A stretch of 64,000 nucleotides of DNA from Pseudomonas lurida (GCF_002563895.1 NZ_PDJB01000001.1:355501-419500), one strand, 5' to 3'. Shown: positions 9,599 through 18,266, counted from the first letter of the stretch. The notes: generated by a model from the letters alone, not told the origin. Program-made: numbers and translations.

Positions 9599-10723
9599 AT
9601 GCCCGCTCCGACTGCGCCGACTCCTCCGAGCGACTTGGCCGTACGCACCAGCCCCCTGGCGGCCTGGGTGCTGGTGATCTTTTTGGCAGCGGGGCTGTTG
9701 TCCTGCGCCTGGTTGATGGTGAAGGGGCCGATCAGCTATGTGCCGGCCAAGGTCGACGGCGACATGCTGCTGCACGGCGACCTGACTCACCGTTTTGCCA
9801 AGGAACTGGCCAAGGCACCGATGGCGATCCAGGCCGCCAACCTCGAGCGTGGCGGCAGCTGGCTGGCCTTCGGCGACACCGGTCCGCGCGTACGTCCGGG
9901 TTGCCCCGGCTGGCTGTTTATCAGCGATGAGTTGCGCATCAACCGCCATGCCGGAGCCAATGCCCAGACCAAGGCCCAGGCGGTGATCGACCTGCAAAAA
10001 CAACTGGGCCAGAAAGGTATCGACCTGCAAGTGGTGGTGGTGCCGGACAAGAGCCGTATCGCCGCCGCCCAGCGCTGTGGCCTGTACCGCCCGGCGGTGC
10101 TCGATAATCGAATCCGCGATTGGACCGCGGCGTTGCAGGCTGCCGGTGTTTCCGCGCTGGACTTGACCGACACACTCAAGCCCCTGGGCGCCGAAGCCTA
10201 CCTGCGCACTGACACCCACTGGAGTGAAATCGGCGCCAACGCCGGTGCCCAGGCCCTGGCGCAGCGCATCCGGCAGCGCGGCATCAAGGCCACGCCAGAG
10301 CAGACTTTCGACATCACTCACGCAGCGCTTGCTGCGCGCCCAGGCGACTTGGTACGCCTGGCCGGTCTCGATTGGTTGCCGTCCAAGTTGCAGCCGCCAG
10401 GGGAGTCAGTCGCAGCCAGCACGGCCCATGAAACCGGTGGCGCAACCAGTAATGCCGACGACCTGTTTGGCGATGCCGGCCTGCCCAATGTGGCGTTGAT
10501 CGGCACGTCGTTCTCACGTAACTCCAACTTCATCGGCTTTCTGCAAAAAGCCCTGAATGCGCCTGTCGGTAATTTCAGCAAGGACGGGGGCGAGTTCTCT
10601 GGTGCGGCCAAGGCTTACTTTGAAAGCCCTGCCTTCAGGCAAACTCCGCCTAAGCTATTGATTTGGGAGATTCCCGAGCGGGATTTGCAAACGCCCTACG
10701 ATTCGATCAGCATGGGCCAGTAA
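9599..10723 (+). CDS. wssI: WssI, AlgJ/AlgX-like cellulose acetyltransferase
   Basis: A 374-residue protein with one N-terminal membrane segment (about residues 21-42) and a periplasmic SGNH-like domain. The catalytic elements seen in AlgJ/AlgX are present: DTHW with D205 and H207, and the nucleophile block GTSFS with S304. In alginate producers such proteins place the acetyl group on the polymer; here the likely acceptor is cellulose. It is the last gene of the tight wssC-I run: the next gene starts 176 nt further on. Confidence 0.92.
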   Translation: MPAPTAPTPPSDLAVRTSPLAAWVLVIFLAAGLLSCAWLMVKGPISYVPAKVDGDMLLHGDLTHRFAKELAKAPMAIQAANLERGGSWLAFGDTGPRVRPGCPGWLFISDELRINRHAGANAQTKAQAVIDLQKQLGQKGIDLQVVVVPDKSRIAAAQRCGLYRPAVLDNRIRDWTAALQAAGVSALDLTDTLKPLGAEAYLRTDTHWSEIGANAGAQALAQRIRQRGIKATPEQTFDITHAALAARPGDLVRLAGLDWLPSKLQPPGESVAASTAHETGGATSNADDLFGDAGLPNVALIGTSFSRNSNFIGFLQKALNAPVGNFSKDGGEFSGAAKAYFESPAFRQTPPKLLIWEIPERDLQTPYDSISMGQ

Positions 10724-10899
10724 TTTGACGATTTGCCGTTTGTCTAAAAAATAGACAGTGCCATCATCAAAATAATGACACTTATCCGCGCTTGAAGCAG
10801 ACTGCCTGCATTAAGGCGACCACAAAAAGACCTGCGGTAAGCAGTCGTATCAGCTGACCTTCTCACGTCTTTGAGCTTCGCCGTGATGAGGAATGCGTT
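10724..10899 (+). promoter_or_regulatory. wssI-wssJ spacer with a possible weak promoter
   Basis: This 176-nt gap is the only sizeable one in the wss cluster. It begins with TTGACG (10725-10730), and AAAATA follows 17 nt later (10748-10753), a poor -10. A small hairpin GTCTA/TAGAC overlaps it. Separate transcription of wssJ is therefore possible but weakly supported. No strong terminator follows wssI. Confidence 0.25.
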
Positions 10900-11835
10900 A
10901 TGAGTTTCACTGATGGTCTTCTCGTTCTGCTAGGCAGAGATGTGAGCCGCGATCCGCAAGGGCTGAATGCGCGGCTGCATTTTTTTGGCAGCGTTCCCGT
11001 GGATGACGGCACTCCGTTTCCCCCTCACGTCCCCTCTGCTCATGCGCAGTCCCAACCGGTGGACAAGGCCGTGCGGCGTCCCTGCGTGGTGGCGTTGGTG
11101 TCGGTCAATGGTGGCGTGGGTCGCAGTACCCTGGCCACTGCGTTGAGCAGCGGTTTGCAGCGCCTAGGCGAATCGGTGGTGGCCGTGGACCTGGACCCGC
11201 AGAACGCCCTGCGCATGCACTTCGGGGTCAGCCCGGGTTCGGCGGGTATCGGCCCTACCAGCCTGCGCAATGCGCACTGGGACACGATCCAGCAGCCGGG
11301 CTTTGTCGGCAGCCGCGTGATCACCTTCGGCGACACCGATCTGCGCCAGCAGGACGACCTGCAACGTTGGCTCAAAGATGAGCCGGACTGGCTGGCACAG
11401 CGCCTGTCAGCCTTGGACTTGAGCCCCCGTCACACAGTGATCATCGATACCCCCGCGGGCAACAACGTCTACTTTCATCAAGCCTTGAGCGTCGCCGATG
11501 TGGTGCTGGTGGTCGCGCAGGCCGATGCCGCATCACTCGGCACTCTGGACCAACTCGACGGCCTGCTGGCGCCGCACCTTGAGCGCGAGCGACCACCGCA
11601 TGTGCACTTTGTGCTCAACCAACTGGATGAGGACAATGCCTTCAGCCTGGACATGGTCGAGGCGTTCAAGCAGCGCCTGGGCACGAAAGAGCCCTTGGAA
11701 GTGCACCACGACATGGCAATCAGCGAGGCGCTGGCGTTCGGGACCGACCCGTTGGATAGCCAGGCATTGAGCTTGGCGGGGGACGATATCAACGAGCTTT
11801 GCCGGTTGTTGATCGCGCGCAAAAAACATCTGTAA
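10900..11835 (+). CDS. wssJ: WssJ, MinD/ParA-like (BcsQ-type) ATPase
   Basis: A 311-residue protein of the ParA/MinD P-loop group that accompanies bcs operons (YhjQ/BcsQ; in wss operons both WssA and WssJ). The first 60 residues are variable. The ATPase core starts near residue 63 with a deviant Walker A, NGGVGRST, at about 70-77. The second switch-like block is VVAVDLDPQNALRMHF, and DTPAGNN forms the Walker B-like region. The usual signature lysine of MinD-type loops is replaced (N at the KGG position, R at the GKS/T position). BcsQ proteins are linked to polar placement or activation of the synthase. The role of WssJ is inferred from family and position. Confidence 0.88.
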   Translation: MSFTDGLLVLLGRDVSRDPQGLNARLHFFGSVPVDDGTPFPPHVPSAHAQSQPVDKAVRRPCVVALVSVNGGVGRSTLATALSSGLQRLGESVVAVDLDPQNALRMHFGVSPGSAGIGPTSLRNAHWDTIQQPGFVGSRVITFGDTDLRQQDDLQRWLKDEPDWLAQRLSALDLSPRHTVIIDTPAGNNVYFHQALSVADVVLVVAQADAASLGTLDQLDGLLAPHLERERPPHVHFVLNQLDEDNAFSLDMVEAFKQRLGTKEPLEVHHDMAISEALAFGTDPLDSQALSLAGDDINELCRLLIARKKHL

Positions 11836-12042
11836 ATCGCGGTTTATACGCTTAACGCCAGATGCTTATGCACAATCGGTTGGATGGCGGTGTCACGAAA
11901 CGGCCATTATGTGGAGACGTTCTCATCACGCCGCAACTGCCTGTTTTACGTGCGTTTTATTGTGTGAACAAAAAATGACCAACCTGGCTTTTGCCCTGAA
12001 GCGCAGATGGTCACAGGCTCTGTAAAGAATTCATCAACAGAG

Positions 12043-12051
12043 TTATCCACA
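12043..12051 (+). other. Perfect DnaA box (TTATCCACA)
   Basis: An exact consensus DnaA box in the gap between the convergent genes wssJ and the methyltransferase gene. It is the first of three in about 1 kb; the others are at 12302-12310 and 13008-13016. Confidence 0.5.
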
Positions 12052-12076
12052 GGCTGCACGGCGACAATGTTGCCCC

Positions 12077-13264
12077 TTAATCGCGCTCGGCGAGCACCAT
12101 CAGGTTGCGCGGGGTCAATGCGGGTTCGCAGAAGCTGCCCACCTCGACCTTGTAGCCGTTTTCACCAAGAAACAATGCCCGATCCAGCACCAGCCACAAC
12201 TCCAGCGGGCGCCGAAACAGACCACGCACCAATTCCAGGTTCCTGACCTGCGCCAAGCGGCGCCAGCCATGTGCTTCCAAGGCCGGCCAATCCTGTTCAC
12301 CTGTGGATAACCCTTTGAGGGTGGCCAGGTCCCGGCAGTAGTCCGCGAAAGGTTTGTCCAGCCAATGGGCGGGCAGGGACGGTGTGGGCAAATATTCGTC
12401 GCAGCCCCGCAGCTCGCGTTGCAGCTGATCGAATGCCAGGCGCCGTGCCATGGACGTGTCCCGCTGCAAGCGCACGCGTCTGCCTGCGGTGACGGTTTCG
12501 CTCAGCGGCAAGCCAAGGTCATCGATCGACAGTTGCAGGCGTGAGGCGTGGCCTGCGCTGGACAGTGGCTGGTAGGTATCGGACTGGACGCGGTTGTAAC
12601 AGCAGGGCGCGAACGCCAGTTGCTTGCAGCCGACGGCGCTGGCCAGTCGAAGCAGGCGTACATGCAGGTCGCCACAGGCGTGCAGGGCGACGGGCGTGTG
12701 TTCGGGACCGAGGGTGACGTCCGCCATGACGTCTTGCAGGCGATGGGTGACGGCCAAGCCGTGGTGATCGCTCAAGGCCAGGCCTGCAGCGATCAGCGCT
12801 GGATCGTATTCCAGGCAGGTCAGCGCTTGATCGTCTTGTAGCAGGCGACGACCCAGGTGGCCTTTGCCCGCGCACCAGTCCAGCCAGTGCGTGGGCGCCT
12901 GTGCAAACTGCAGCGCGGCGCCGAACGCTTCAATCTGTGCCCACTTGCGGCCCGGAACATCGACGTTCAGGCGAGGGCGTGCGGGAGCCAGGGGGTGCGC
13001 CGGTAACTTATCCACAGCGCCGAGCTGCAGGGCCTGCGCAGCAAGCTGTGGAAAAGGTGCGGGGGCGGCCAAGTCATGGGGGCCGTTGTGACTGGCTTCG
13101 GCATCGGCCAACGAGCGTTGGCGCAGCCAATGGGCGAGGTCGGGATGCTCGGCTTCCCAAGGTAATTGGCGATGCGTAAAGGGCCGTGGTTTCCACAGCC
13201 CTTGGTGCTCGACCAGGAACGCGTCCAGCGCCTGGAAGCGTGCTTCAACGTCCTTGGCAGGCAT
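12077..13264 (-). CDS. Class I SAM-dependent methyltransferase
   Basis: A 395-residue protein. A SAM-binding motif I is visible at about residues 128-139 (LDWCAGKGHLG), and a second conserved stretch (ALHACGDL) lies around the mid-protein, as in the Methyltransf_31-type family. The substrate is unknown. The start at 13264 (MPAKDVEARF) lies inside the end of the permease gene, with a 20-nt overlap, so it appears to be the last gene of the ABC transporter operon. An in-frame upstream ATG at 13312 lies deeper in the permease gene and is unlikely. Two perfect DnaA boxes fall inside the coding sequence, one using the rare Leu codon TTA. Confidence 0.8.
   Translation of the reverse strand: MPAKDVEARFQALDAFLVEHQGLWKPRPFTHRQLPWEAEHPDLAHWLRQRSLADAEASHNGPHDLAAPAPFPQLAAQALQLGAVDKLPAHPLAPARPRLNVDVPGRKWAQIEAFGAALQFAQAPTHWLDWCAGKGHLGRRLLQDDQALTCLEYDPALIAAGLALSDHHGLAVTHRLQDVMADVTLGPEHTPVALHACGDLHVRLLRLASAVGCKQLAFAPCCYNRVQSDTYQPLSSAGHASRLQLSIDDLGLPLSETVTAGRRVRLQRDTSMARRLAFDQLQRELRGCDEYLPTPSLPAHWLDKPFADYCRDLATLKGLSTGEQDWPALEAHGWRRLAQVRNLELVRGLFRRPLELWLVLDRALFLGENGYKVEVGSFCEPALTPRNLMVLAERD
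12302..12310 (-). other. Perfect DnaA box inside the methyltransferase gene
   Basis: TGTGGATAA on the plus strand, i.e. TTATCCACA on the minus strand. In the coding frame it reads TTA-TCC-ACA (Leu-Ser-Thr), with the rare TTA codon. Confidence 0.5.
13008..13016 (+). other. Perfect DnaA box inside the methyltransferase gene
   Basis: TTATCCACA on the plus strand, within the methyltransferase coding region. It is the third of the cluster and has the same orientation as the 12043 box. Confidence 0.5.
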
Positions 13265-13976
13265 CGACGCGTAGCCAGCGTTCCAGCAGTTTGAAGGCGC
13301 GTACCAGCACATACGCCATCAACAGATAGAACAGGCCGGCGGCGAAGAAAATCTCTACCGGCAAATAGGTGCGGGCAATGATGGTCCGCGCCATGCCGGT
13401 CAATTCCAGCAGGGTGACGGTACTGGCCAAGGCACTGGCCTTGAGCATCAGGATCACTTCGTTGCTGTACGCCGGCAGGCCGATGCGCGAGGCGCGCGGC
13501 AGGATGATGTAGAACAGTGTCTTTGGCTTGGACATGCCCAGCGCGCGCGCCGCTTCGATCTCGCCCGGCGGGATGGCCTGGATCGCGCCACGCAGGATCT
13601 CGGCAATGTAGGCGGCGGTGTGCAGGGTCATGGTCGCAGTGGCGCACCAGAACGGATCGCGCAGGTAGGGCCACATGAAGCTCTCGCGCACCGAGTCGAA
13701 CTGCGCCAGGCCGTAGTAGACCAGGAACAATTGGACCAGCAAGGGTGTGCCACGGAAGAAGAAAATGTAGGCATAGGGCACGGCGCTGACGTACCAGCGC
13801 CGTGAGGAGCGCGCGATACCCAGGGGGATTGCCAGCAGCAGGCCGGCGATCACCGCAATGGCCACCAGCTCCAGGGTCAGGATGGCGCCCTGGGCCAACT
13901 TGGGCAGCCACTTGATGATCACGGCCCAGTTCAGGCCCAGGTCGAAATGCGCCAGCCAGCTGTAGTCGCCGCTCAT
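13245..13976 (-). CDS. hisM: Amino acid ABC transporter permease, HisM-like
   Basis: A 243-residue inner membrane protein of the His/Glu/Gln/Arg permease family. It has about five hydrophobic segments and the cytoplasmic EAA loop that contacts the ATPase (EIEAARALGMSKPKTLFYIILP, about residues 140-161). It pairs with the HisQ-like permease just upstream, overlapping by 4 nt, to form the heterodimeric channel. Sequence and operon context suggest histidine or other basic amino acids; the exact substrate cannot be read from the sequence. Confidence 0.88.
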   Translation of the reverse strand: MSGDYSWLAHFDLGLNWAVIIKWLPKLAQGAILTLELVAIAVIAGLLLAIPLGIARSSRRWYVSAVPYAYIFFFRGTPLLVQLFLVYYGLAQFDSVRESFMWPYLRDPFWCATATMTLHTAAYIAEILRGAIQAIPPGEIEAARALGMSKPKTLFYIILPRASRIGLPAYSNEVILMLKASALASTVTLLELTGMARTIIARTYLPVEIFFAAGLFYLLMAYVLVRAFKLLERWLRVDACQGR

Positions 13977-14668
13977 TGGGAGCTCCTTGCAAAGCCGCGG
14001 GCGGCGCGTTTTTCCAGGAAGTGCATGCCGGTCATGGCCAGGACGGTCAGGCCCAGGTACATGAAGGCGGCGACCATGAAGAAGGTGAATGGCTGCTTGG
14101 TGACGGTCACGCCGATCTGCGCATGGCGCATGATTTCTTCAAGGCCGATCACCGATACCAGCGCGGTGTCCTTCATCAGGATCATGAACAGGTTGCCCAG
14201 GCCCGGCAGGGCGATGCGCCACATCTGCGGCATGATCAACCGGGTAAAGATCCGGAACTTCGACAGGCCCAGCGCTATACCAGCTTCACGGTGACCCTTG
14301 GGGATGGCGAGGATCGCGCCACGGAACACTTCCGTCGCGTAGGCGCCAAAGCACAGGCCCAGGGCGATTACCCCGGCGGCAAAGGCGCTGAGGGAAAGGT
14401 CGGGGTTTCCGAAGAACTCACCGAGGGCGCGCATCAGGTTGACCGTGCCGAAGTAAATCAGCAGCACCCACAGCAATTCGGGAATGCCGCGCACGATGGT
14501 GGAGTAAGCGCCGCCAAGCCATTGCAACGGCTTGTACGGCGACGTCTTGGCCAAGGCACCGGCCAGGCCAAGCACCAGCCCCAGGCACAGGGCCGTGAGC
14601 GCCAGTTTGACGGTCATCAGCGCGCCAGCCGCAAGGGCCGGGCCGAATCCGTAGAGATCGAAATTCAT
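13973..14668 (-). CDS. hisQ: Amino acid ABC transporter permease, HisQ-like
   Basis: A 231-residue membrane protein, the partner permease of HisM. Its EAA-like loop is REAGIALGLSKFRIFTRLIMP (about residues 122-142), followed by the hydrophobic pair of helices typical of the family. It begins 74 nt after the binding-protein gene and overlaps hisM by 4 nt, so the two permeases are translationally coupled. The substrate is inferred as histidine/lysine/arginine/ornithine type. Confidence 0.87.
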   Translation of the reverse strand: MNFDLYGFGPALAAGALMTVKLALTALCLGLVLGLAGALAKTSPYKPLQWLGGAYSTIVRGIPELLWVLLIYFGTVNLMRALGEFFGNPDLSLSAFAAGVIALGLCFGAYATEVFRGAILAIPKGHREAGIALGLSKFRIFTRLIMPQMWRIALPGLGNLFMILMKDTALVSVIGLEEIMRHAQIGVTVTKQPFTFFMVAAFMYLGLTVLAMTGMHFLEKRAARGFARSSQ

Positions 14669-14742
14669 GGTGTTTTCATATCGCGGCAGGCATTGCTAAA
14701 AACCGACGCGCCCAAGTGGGCGCGCCGGTCAGGCCGTTCAGA

Positions 14743-15495
14743 TCATTCGATGCTGAAAGGGAAGTACTTGTCGTTGATCTTCTTGTAGGTGCCGTCTGCC
14801 TTGATCTCTGCCAGGGCTTTGTTCAGGCGCTCGCGCAGTGGGTCGCCCTTGCGTACGGCGATACCGATCTTGTCGCTTTCTACAACCGGGTCGCCTTTGA
14901 ACTCGTAGGCGGAACCGTCTTTGCTCTTGAGCCATTCGTACTGCACGTACTTGTCGGCGAGGATGCCGTCGAGGCGACCGGAGGTCAGGTCGAGATAGGC
15001 GTTTTCCTGGGTGTCGTACAGCTTGGCTTCGGTATCAGGCAGCTTGTCTTCCAGGTATGTACCGGCCAACGTGGCGCGTTGTGCACCGATGACCTTGCCT
15101 TTCAGGTAAGCGGCGTCGGTCTTGAAGTCCGCGGTGGCTTTAGGTGCGATGAACTGCAGCTTGTTGGAGTAGTACGGGTCTGTGAAGTCGACGGCCTCCT
15201 TGCGCTCGTCGGTGATCGAGAGCGAGGACACCAGGAAGTCGAACTTCTTGGCGTTGAGGGCCGGGATGATGCCGTCCCAGTCGGACACATACACTTCGCA
15301 CGTCTCGACTTTCATCTTGGCGCACAGGGCGTCGCCGATGTCTTTGTCGAAGCCGACCACATTGCCGCTGGCGTCTTTATTGTTGAACGGCGGGTAGGCG
15401 GCTTCGATCCCCATTTTCAAGGTTTCTGCCATGGCCGTGGCGCTGAACGCCATCGAGACGGCCGCGGCCAGAAGGAATTTTTTGTAGTTCTGCAT
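14743..15495 (-). CDS. hisJ: Periplasmic amino acid-binding protein, HisJ/ArgT-like
   Basis: A 250-residue protein with a clear signal peptide (MQNYKKFLLAAAVSMAFSATAMA-E). It follows the family-3 solute-binding pattern: MGIEAAYPPFNNKDASG at the N-terminus of the mature protein, GFDKDIGDAL, and SSLSITDERK with the ligand-contacting acidic and Ser residues. It captures basic amino acids for the HisQ/HisM/HisP transporter. The start is at 15495, because the in-frame extension beyond it has no signal peptide and runs into the ATPase gene. A 74-nt gap to hisQ is common for the more abundant binding protein. Confidence 0.9.
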   Translation of the reverse strand: MQNYKKFLLAAAVSMAFSATAMAETLKMGIEAAYPPFNNKDASGNVVGFDKDIGDALCAKMKVETCEVYVSDWDGIIPALNAKKFDFLVSSLSITDERKEAVDFTDPYYSNKLQFIAPKATADFKTDAAYLKGKVIGAQRATLAGTYLEDKLPDTEAKLYDTQENAYLDLTSGRLDGILADKYVQYEWLKSKDGSAYEFKGDPVVESDKIGIAVRKGDPLRERLNKALAEIKADGTYKKINDKYFPFSIE

Positions 15496-15508
15496 GCATG
15501 TTGCTCCG

Positions 15509-16282
15509 TTAGCGGTTGCTGGACATGAATTGTTTGCAGCGCGCCGAAAGCGGGTTTTCAAACACCTGCTGTGGCGATCCTTGCTCCTCGACCAGGCCCT
15601 GGTGCAGGAACACCACCTCACTGGACACTTGGCGGGCGAAGCCCATCTCATGGGTGACCAGCAGCATGGTGCGGCCTTCTTCGGCCAGTGCGCGGATCAC
15701 ATTAAGTACTTCCTGAACCATTTCCGGGTCAAGGGCCGAAGTGGGCTCGTCGAACAGGATGACCTTGGGCTGCATCGCCAGGGTGCGGGCGATAGCCGCC
15801 CGTTGTTGCTGGCCGCCGGACAATTGCGCGGGATAGGCGTGGCGCTTATCGCCGATACCAACCTTGGCCAGCAGGGCTTCGGCGACTTCGATGGCTTCGG
15901 CCTTGCTCTGGCCAAGCACACGGCGGGGGGCCTCGATGATGTTGTCGAGGATGCTCATGTGCGGCCACAGGTTAAAGTTTTGAAACACAAAACCGATTTC
16001 GCTGCGCAGGCGGTTGATCTGCTTGCCGTCCGCGGCCATCAACTCGCCGTTTTTCGCGGCCTTGAGCTTGAGCTCTTCACCGGCCACCAGGATCTGGCCC
16101 TGATGCGGGTTCTCCAGCAGATTGATGCAGCGCAGGAAGGTTGACTTGCCGGAACCGGACGAACCCAGGATCGAGATCACATCGCCGTCGCGAGCGGTCA
16201 GCGAGATACCCTTGAGTACCTCCAGCTCACCATAGCGTTTATGCAAGTTGCGGATTTCAAGCGCGGGCGTGGCCTCGGCCAT
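15509..16282 (-). CDS. hisP: Amino acid ABC transporter ATP-binding protein, HisP-like
   Basis: A 257-residue ABC ATPase. Walker A is GSSGSGKST (about residues 40-48), the Q-loop follows in GFVFQNFNLWPHM, the ABC signature is LSGGQQQR, and Walker B ends in LFDEPTSALDPE, with the switch His in VTHEMGFAR. It drives uptake through the HisQ/HisM channel. It is the first gene of the minus-strand operon hisP-J-Q-M-methyltransferase; promoter elements should lie in the 554-nt divergent region shared with gabP. Confidence 0.93.
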   Translation of the reverse strand: MAEATPALEIRNLHKRYGELEVLKGISLTARDGDVISILGSSGSGKSTFLRCINLLENPHQGQILVAGEELKLKAAKNGELMAADGKQINRLRSEIGFVFQNFNLWPHMSILDNIIEAPRRVLGQSKAEAIEVAEALLAKVGIGDKRHAYPAQLSGGQQQRAAIARTLAMQPKVILFDEPTSALDPEMVQEVLNVIRALAEEGRTMLLVTHEMGFARQVSSEVVFLHQGLVEEQGSPQQVFENPLSARCKQFMSSNR

Positions 16283-16836
16283 GTGGGGTCCTCATTGTGT
16301 TCGTTGCGATCCTGCTGTTGGGCCGCCTTCCTGGCGAGGCGCCAAGCTAGCATAGCGTCTTGATGGCAGCCAACAGCGCGGCCGAGGGTAAACAGGTGGT
16401 GTGCGGCAGGGTGTCGCATCGGCACAGCAGCGTGTCGCGCCATCAACAACCGAACAACCGTTTGAACCCGAAAAACCACCGGTTTCGCGTAAAAAAGGGC
16501 GCGATGGTGCCAGCTTTGGCCGGGTGTTGGAAGGGTTAACCGGGCAAACGGTGCCTATCAGCCCCTTTATAGGGCGTCACGTACTTTTTGTGTGTGTTTA
16601 TGGTGCGTTTATTCGTCTTCAATGTGGGTCGCACGGTAACGCTATAGCGGAATGCCATTGTTCTCAATGACTTGCGATGGTTGTTGATCGCTCCTGCAGG
16701 CCGCGTCAATCAAGGCTCTGTAACATTTTGGCGCAAATCTTGCGTAAAAAATAAAGAACGCCCTGTTGGTTTCTTTTCACGAGAGAGATCCCGGGCCGGG
16801 CGGACCGTTTTCGCAATTCCTCGTATAGGTGTGTCA
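16283..16836. promoter_or_regulatory. Divergent intergenic region hisP/gabP
   Basis: 554 nt without a convincing gene. A short open frame at 16401-16670 has no ribosome binding site and no recognisable sequence. The gabP side holds a sigma-54-like element (16729-16744). I see no strong sigma-70 boxes for hisP. Confidence 0.5.
16729..16744 (+). promoter_or_regulatory. Candidate sigma-54 promoter of gabP
   Basis: TGGCGC-N5-TTGCG has the exact GG-N10-GC spacing and differs from the TGGCAC-N5-TTGC consensus in one core base. The predicted start is near 16755, leaving an 82-nt leader before gabP. No clear NtrC dyad was found upstream, so the activator, if any, is open. Confidence 0.5.
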
Positions 16837-18228
16837 ATGAGTAGTACGCAAAGCTCCAATGACCTCGAACAGGGGCTCAAACCGCGTCACGTCACCATGC
16901 TGTCGATTGCCGGTGTAATCGGCGCAGGTTTGTTTGTCGGCTCCGGCCACGCGATTGCTGCCGCCGGCCCGGCCGTACTGCTGGCCTATGCCGCGGCGGG
17001 TACGCTGGTGGTATTGGTGATGCGCATGCTGGCCGAAATGGCCGTGGCGTCGCCGGACACCGGTTCGTTCTCCACGTATGCCGACCGCGCAATCGGTCAC
17101 TGGGCCGGGTTTACCATTGGCTGGTTGTACTGGTGGTTCTGGGTGCTGGTGATTCCGCTGGAGGCCAACGCCGCCGCAACCATCCTGCACGCCTGGTTCC
17201 CGGATATCGCCATCTGGGCCTTTACCCTGATCATCACCTTGCTGTTGACGGCGACCAACCTGTTCAGCGTGAAGAACTACGGCGAGTTCGAGTTCTGGTT
17301 TGCGTTGATCAAGGTCGTGGCGATCGTGGGCTTTGTGATCCTTGGCCTGGCCGCGATATTCGGCTTCCTGCCGACCAGCCAGGTCAGCGGTGTTTCGCAT
17401 CTGTTCGACACCCAGGGCTTTATGCCAAACGGCATGGGCGCAGTATTGGCCGCGATCCTGACCACCATGTTCTCGTTCATGGGCACCGAGATCGTCACCA
17501 TCGCCGCCGCTGAATCCAAGAACCCAGGCCAGCAGATCACCAAGGCCACCAACTCGGTGATCTGGCGGATTGGTCTGTTCTACCTGCTGTCGATTTTCAT
17601 CGTTGTGTCCCTGGTGCCTTGGAACGATCCGACCCTGGCGGCGGTAGGTTCCTACCAGACCGTGCTGGAGCGCATGGGCATCCCGAATGCCAAGCTGATC
17701 GTTGACCTGGTGGTACTGGTGGCCGTGACCAGCTGCTTGAACTCGGCGCTGTACACCGCTTCGCGCATGCTGTTCTCCCTGGGCCGTCGCGGTGATGCGC
17801 CGGCCGTGGCCAAGCGCACCAACAAGAGCGGCACGCCTTACTGGGCGGTGTTGTTGTCCACCGGTGCTGCGTTCCTGGCGGTGTTCGCCAACTACGTGGC
17901 CCCTGCGGCGGTGTTCGAGTTCCTGCTGGCCAGTTCCGGCGCCATTGCGTTGCTGGTGTACCTGGTGATCGCGGTGTCGCAACTGCGCATGCGCCAGAAA
18001 CGCACGGCGGCGGGCGAGAAGATTGTCTTCAAGATGTGGCTGTTCCCAGGCCTGACCTACGCGGTGATGGTGTTCATCGTGGGTACGCTGACCATCATGC
18101 TGTTCCAGGAAGCGCATCGGGTCGAGATCATCGCGACTGGCGTGCTGAGCGTGCTGGTGGTGGCGGCGGGGCTGATCGTGGCGAGCCGTCGCAAGGCGCA
18201 GAGGGTCGGTGCTGCGGCACTTAACTGA
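16837..18228 (+). CDS. gabP: GABA permease (APC-superfamily amino acid transporter)
   Basis: A 463-residue, roughly 12-helix inner membrane transporter of the amino acid transporter (AAT) family. The hallmark helix 1 loop (SIAGVIGAGLFVGSGHAI) and the consensus region around FSFMGTEIVTIAAAE are present. The long N-terminal sequence most resembles Pseudomonas/E. coli GabP, which imports 4-aminobutyrate with protons; other AAT substrates cannot be excluded. The start at 16837 gives the standard hydrophilic N-terminus, whereas an extension to 16672 would place the sigma-54-like element inside the gene. A REPIN follows 38 nt downstream. Confidence 0.82.
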   Translation: MSSTQSSNDLEQGLKPRHVTMLSIAGVIGAGLFVGSGHAIAAAGPAVLLAYAAAGTLVVLVMRMLAEMAVASPDTGSFSTYADRAIGHWAGFTIGWLYWWFWVLVIPLEANAAATILHAWFPDIAIWAFTLIITLLLTATNLFSVKNYGEFEFWFALIKVVAIVGFVILGLAAIFGFLPTSQVSGVSHLFDTQGFMPNGMGAVLAAILTTMFSFMGTEIVTIAAAESKNPGQQITKATNSVIWRIGLFYLLSIFIVVSLVPWNDPTLAAVGSYQTVLERMGIPNAKLIVDLVVLVAVTSCLNSALYTASRMLFSLGRRGDAPAVAKRTNKSGTPYWAVLLSTGAAFLAVFANYVAPAAVFEFLLASSGAIALLVYLVIAVSQLRMRQKRTAAGEKIVFKMWLFPGLTYAVMVFIVGTLTIMLFQEAHRVEIIATGVLSVLVVAAGLIVASRRKAQRVGAAALN

Positions 18229-18266
18229 TGTGATGTAAGCCGGTGCCTGAGGGCGCCGCAATTGGA

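Noticed and set aside
10900..11835. Plasmid partition gene parA
   Set aside because: The P-loop protein is at the end of the cellulose operon and matches the BcsQ/WssJ role; no parB or centromere-like repeats follow.
12043..13016. Chromosomal or plasmid origin
   Set aside because: Three DnaA boxes are present, but there is no AT-rich unwinding region, no dnaA/dnaN/rpmH or rep/parAB neighbours, and two boxes lie within a gene.
16401..16670. An 89-codon frame in the hisP/gabP gap
   Set aside because: No ribosome binding site, no domain, and it spans the region expected to hold divergent promoters.
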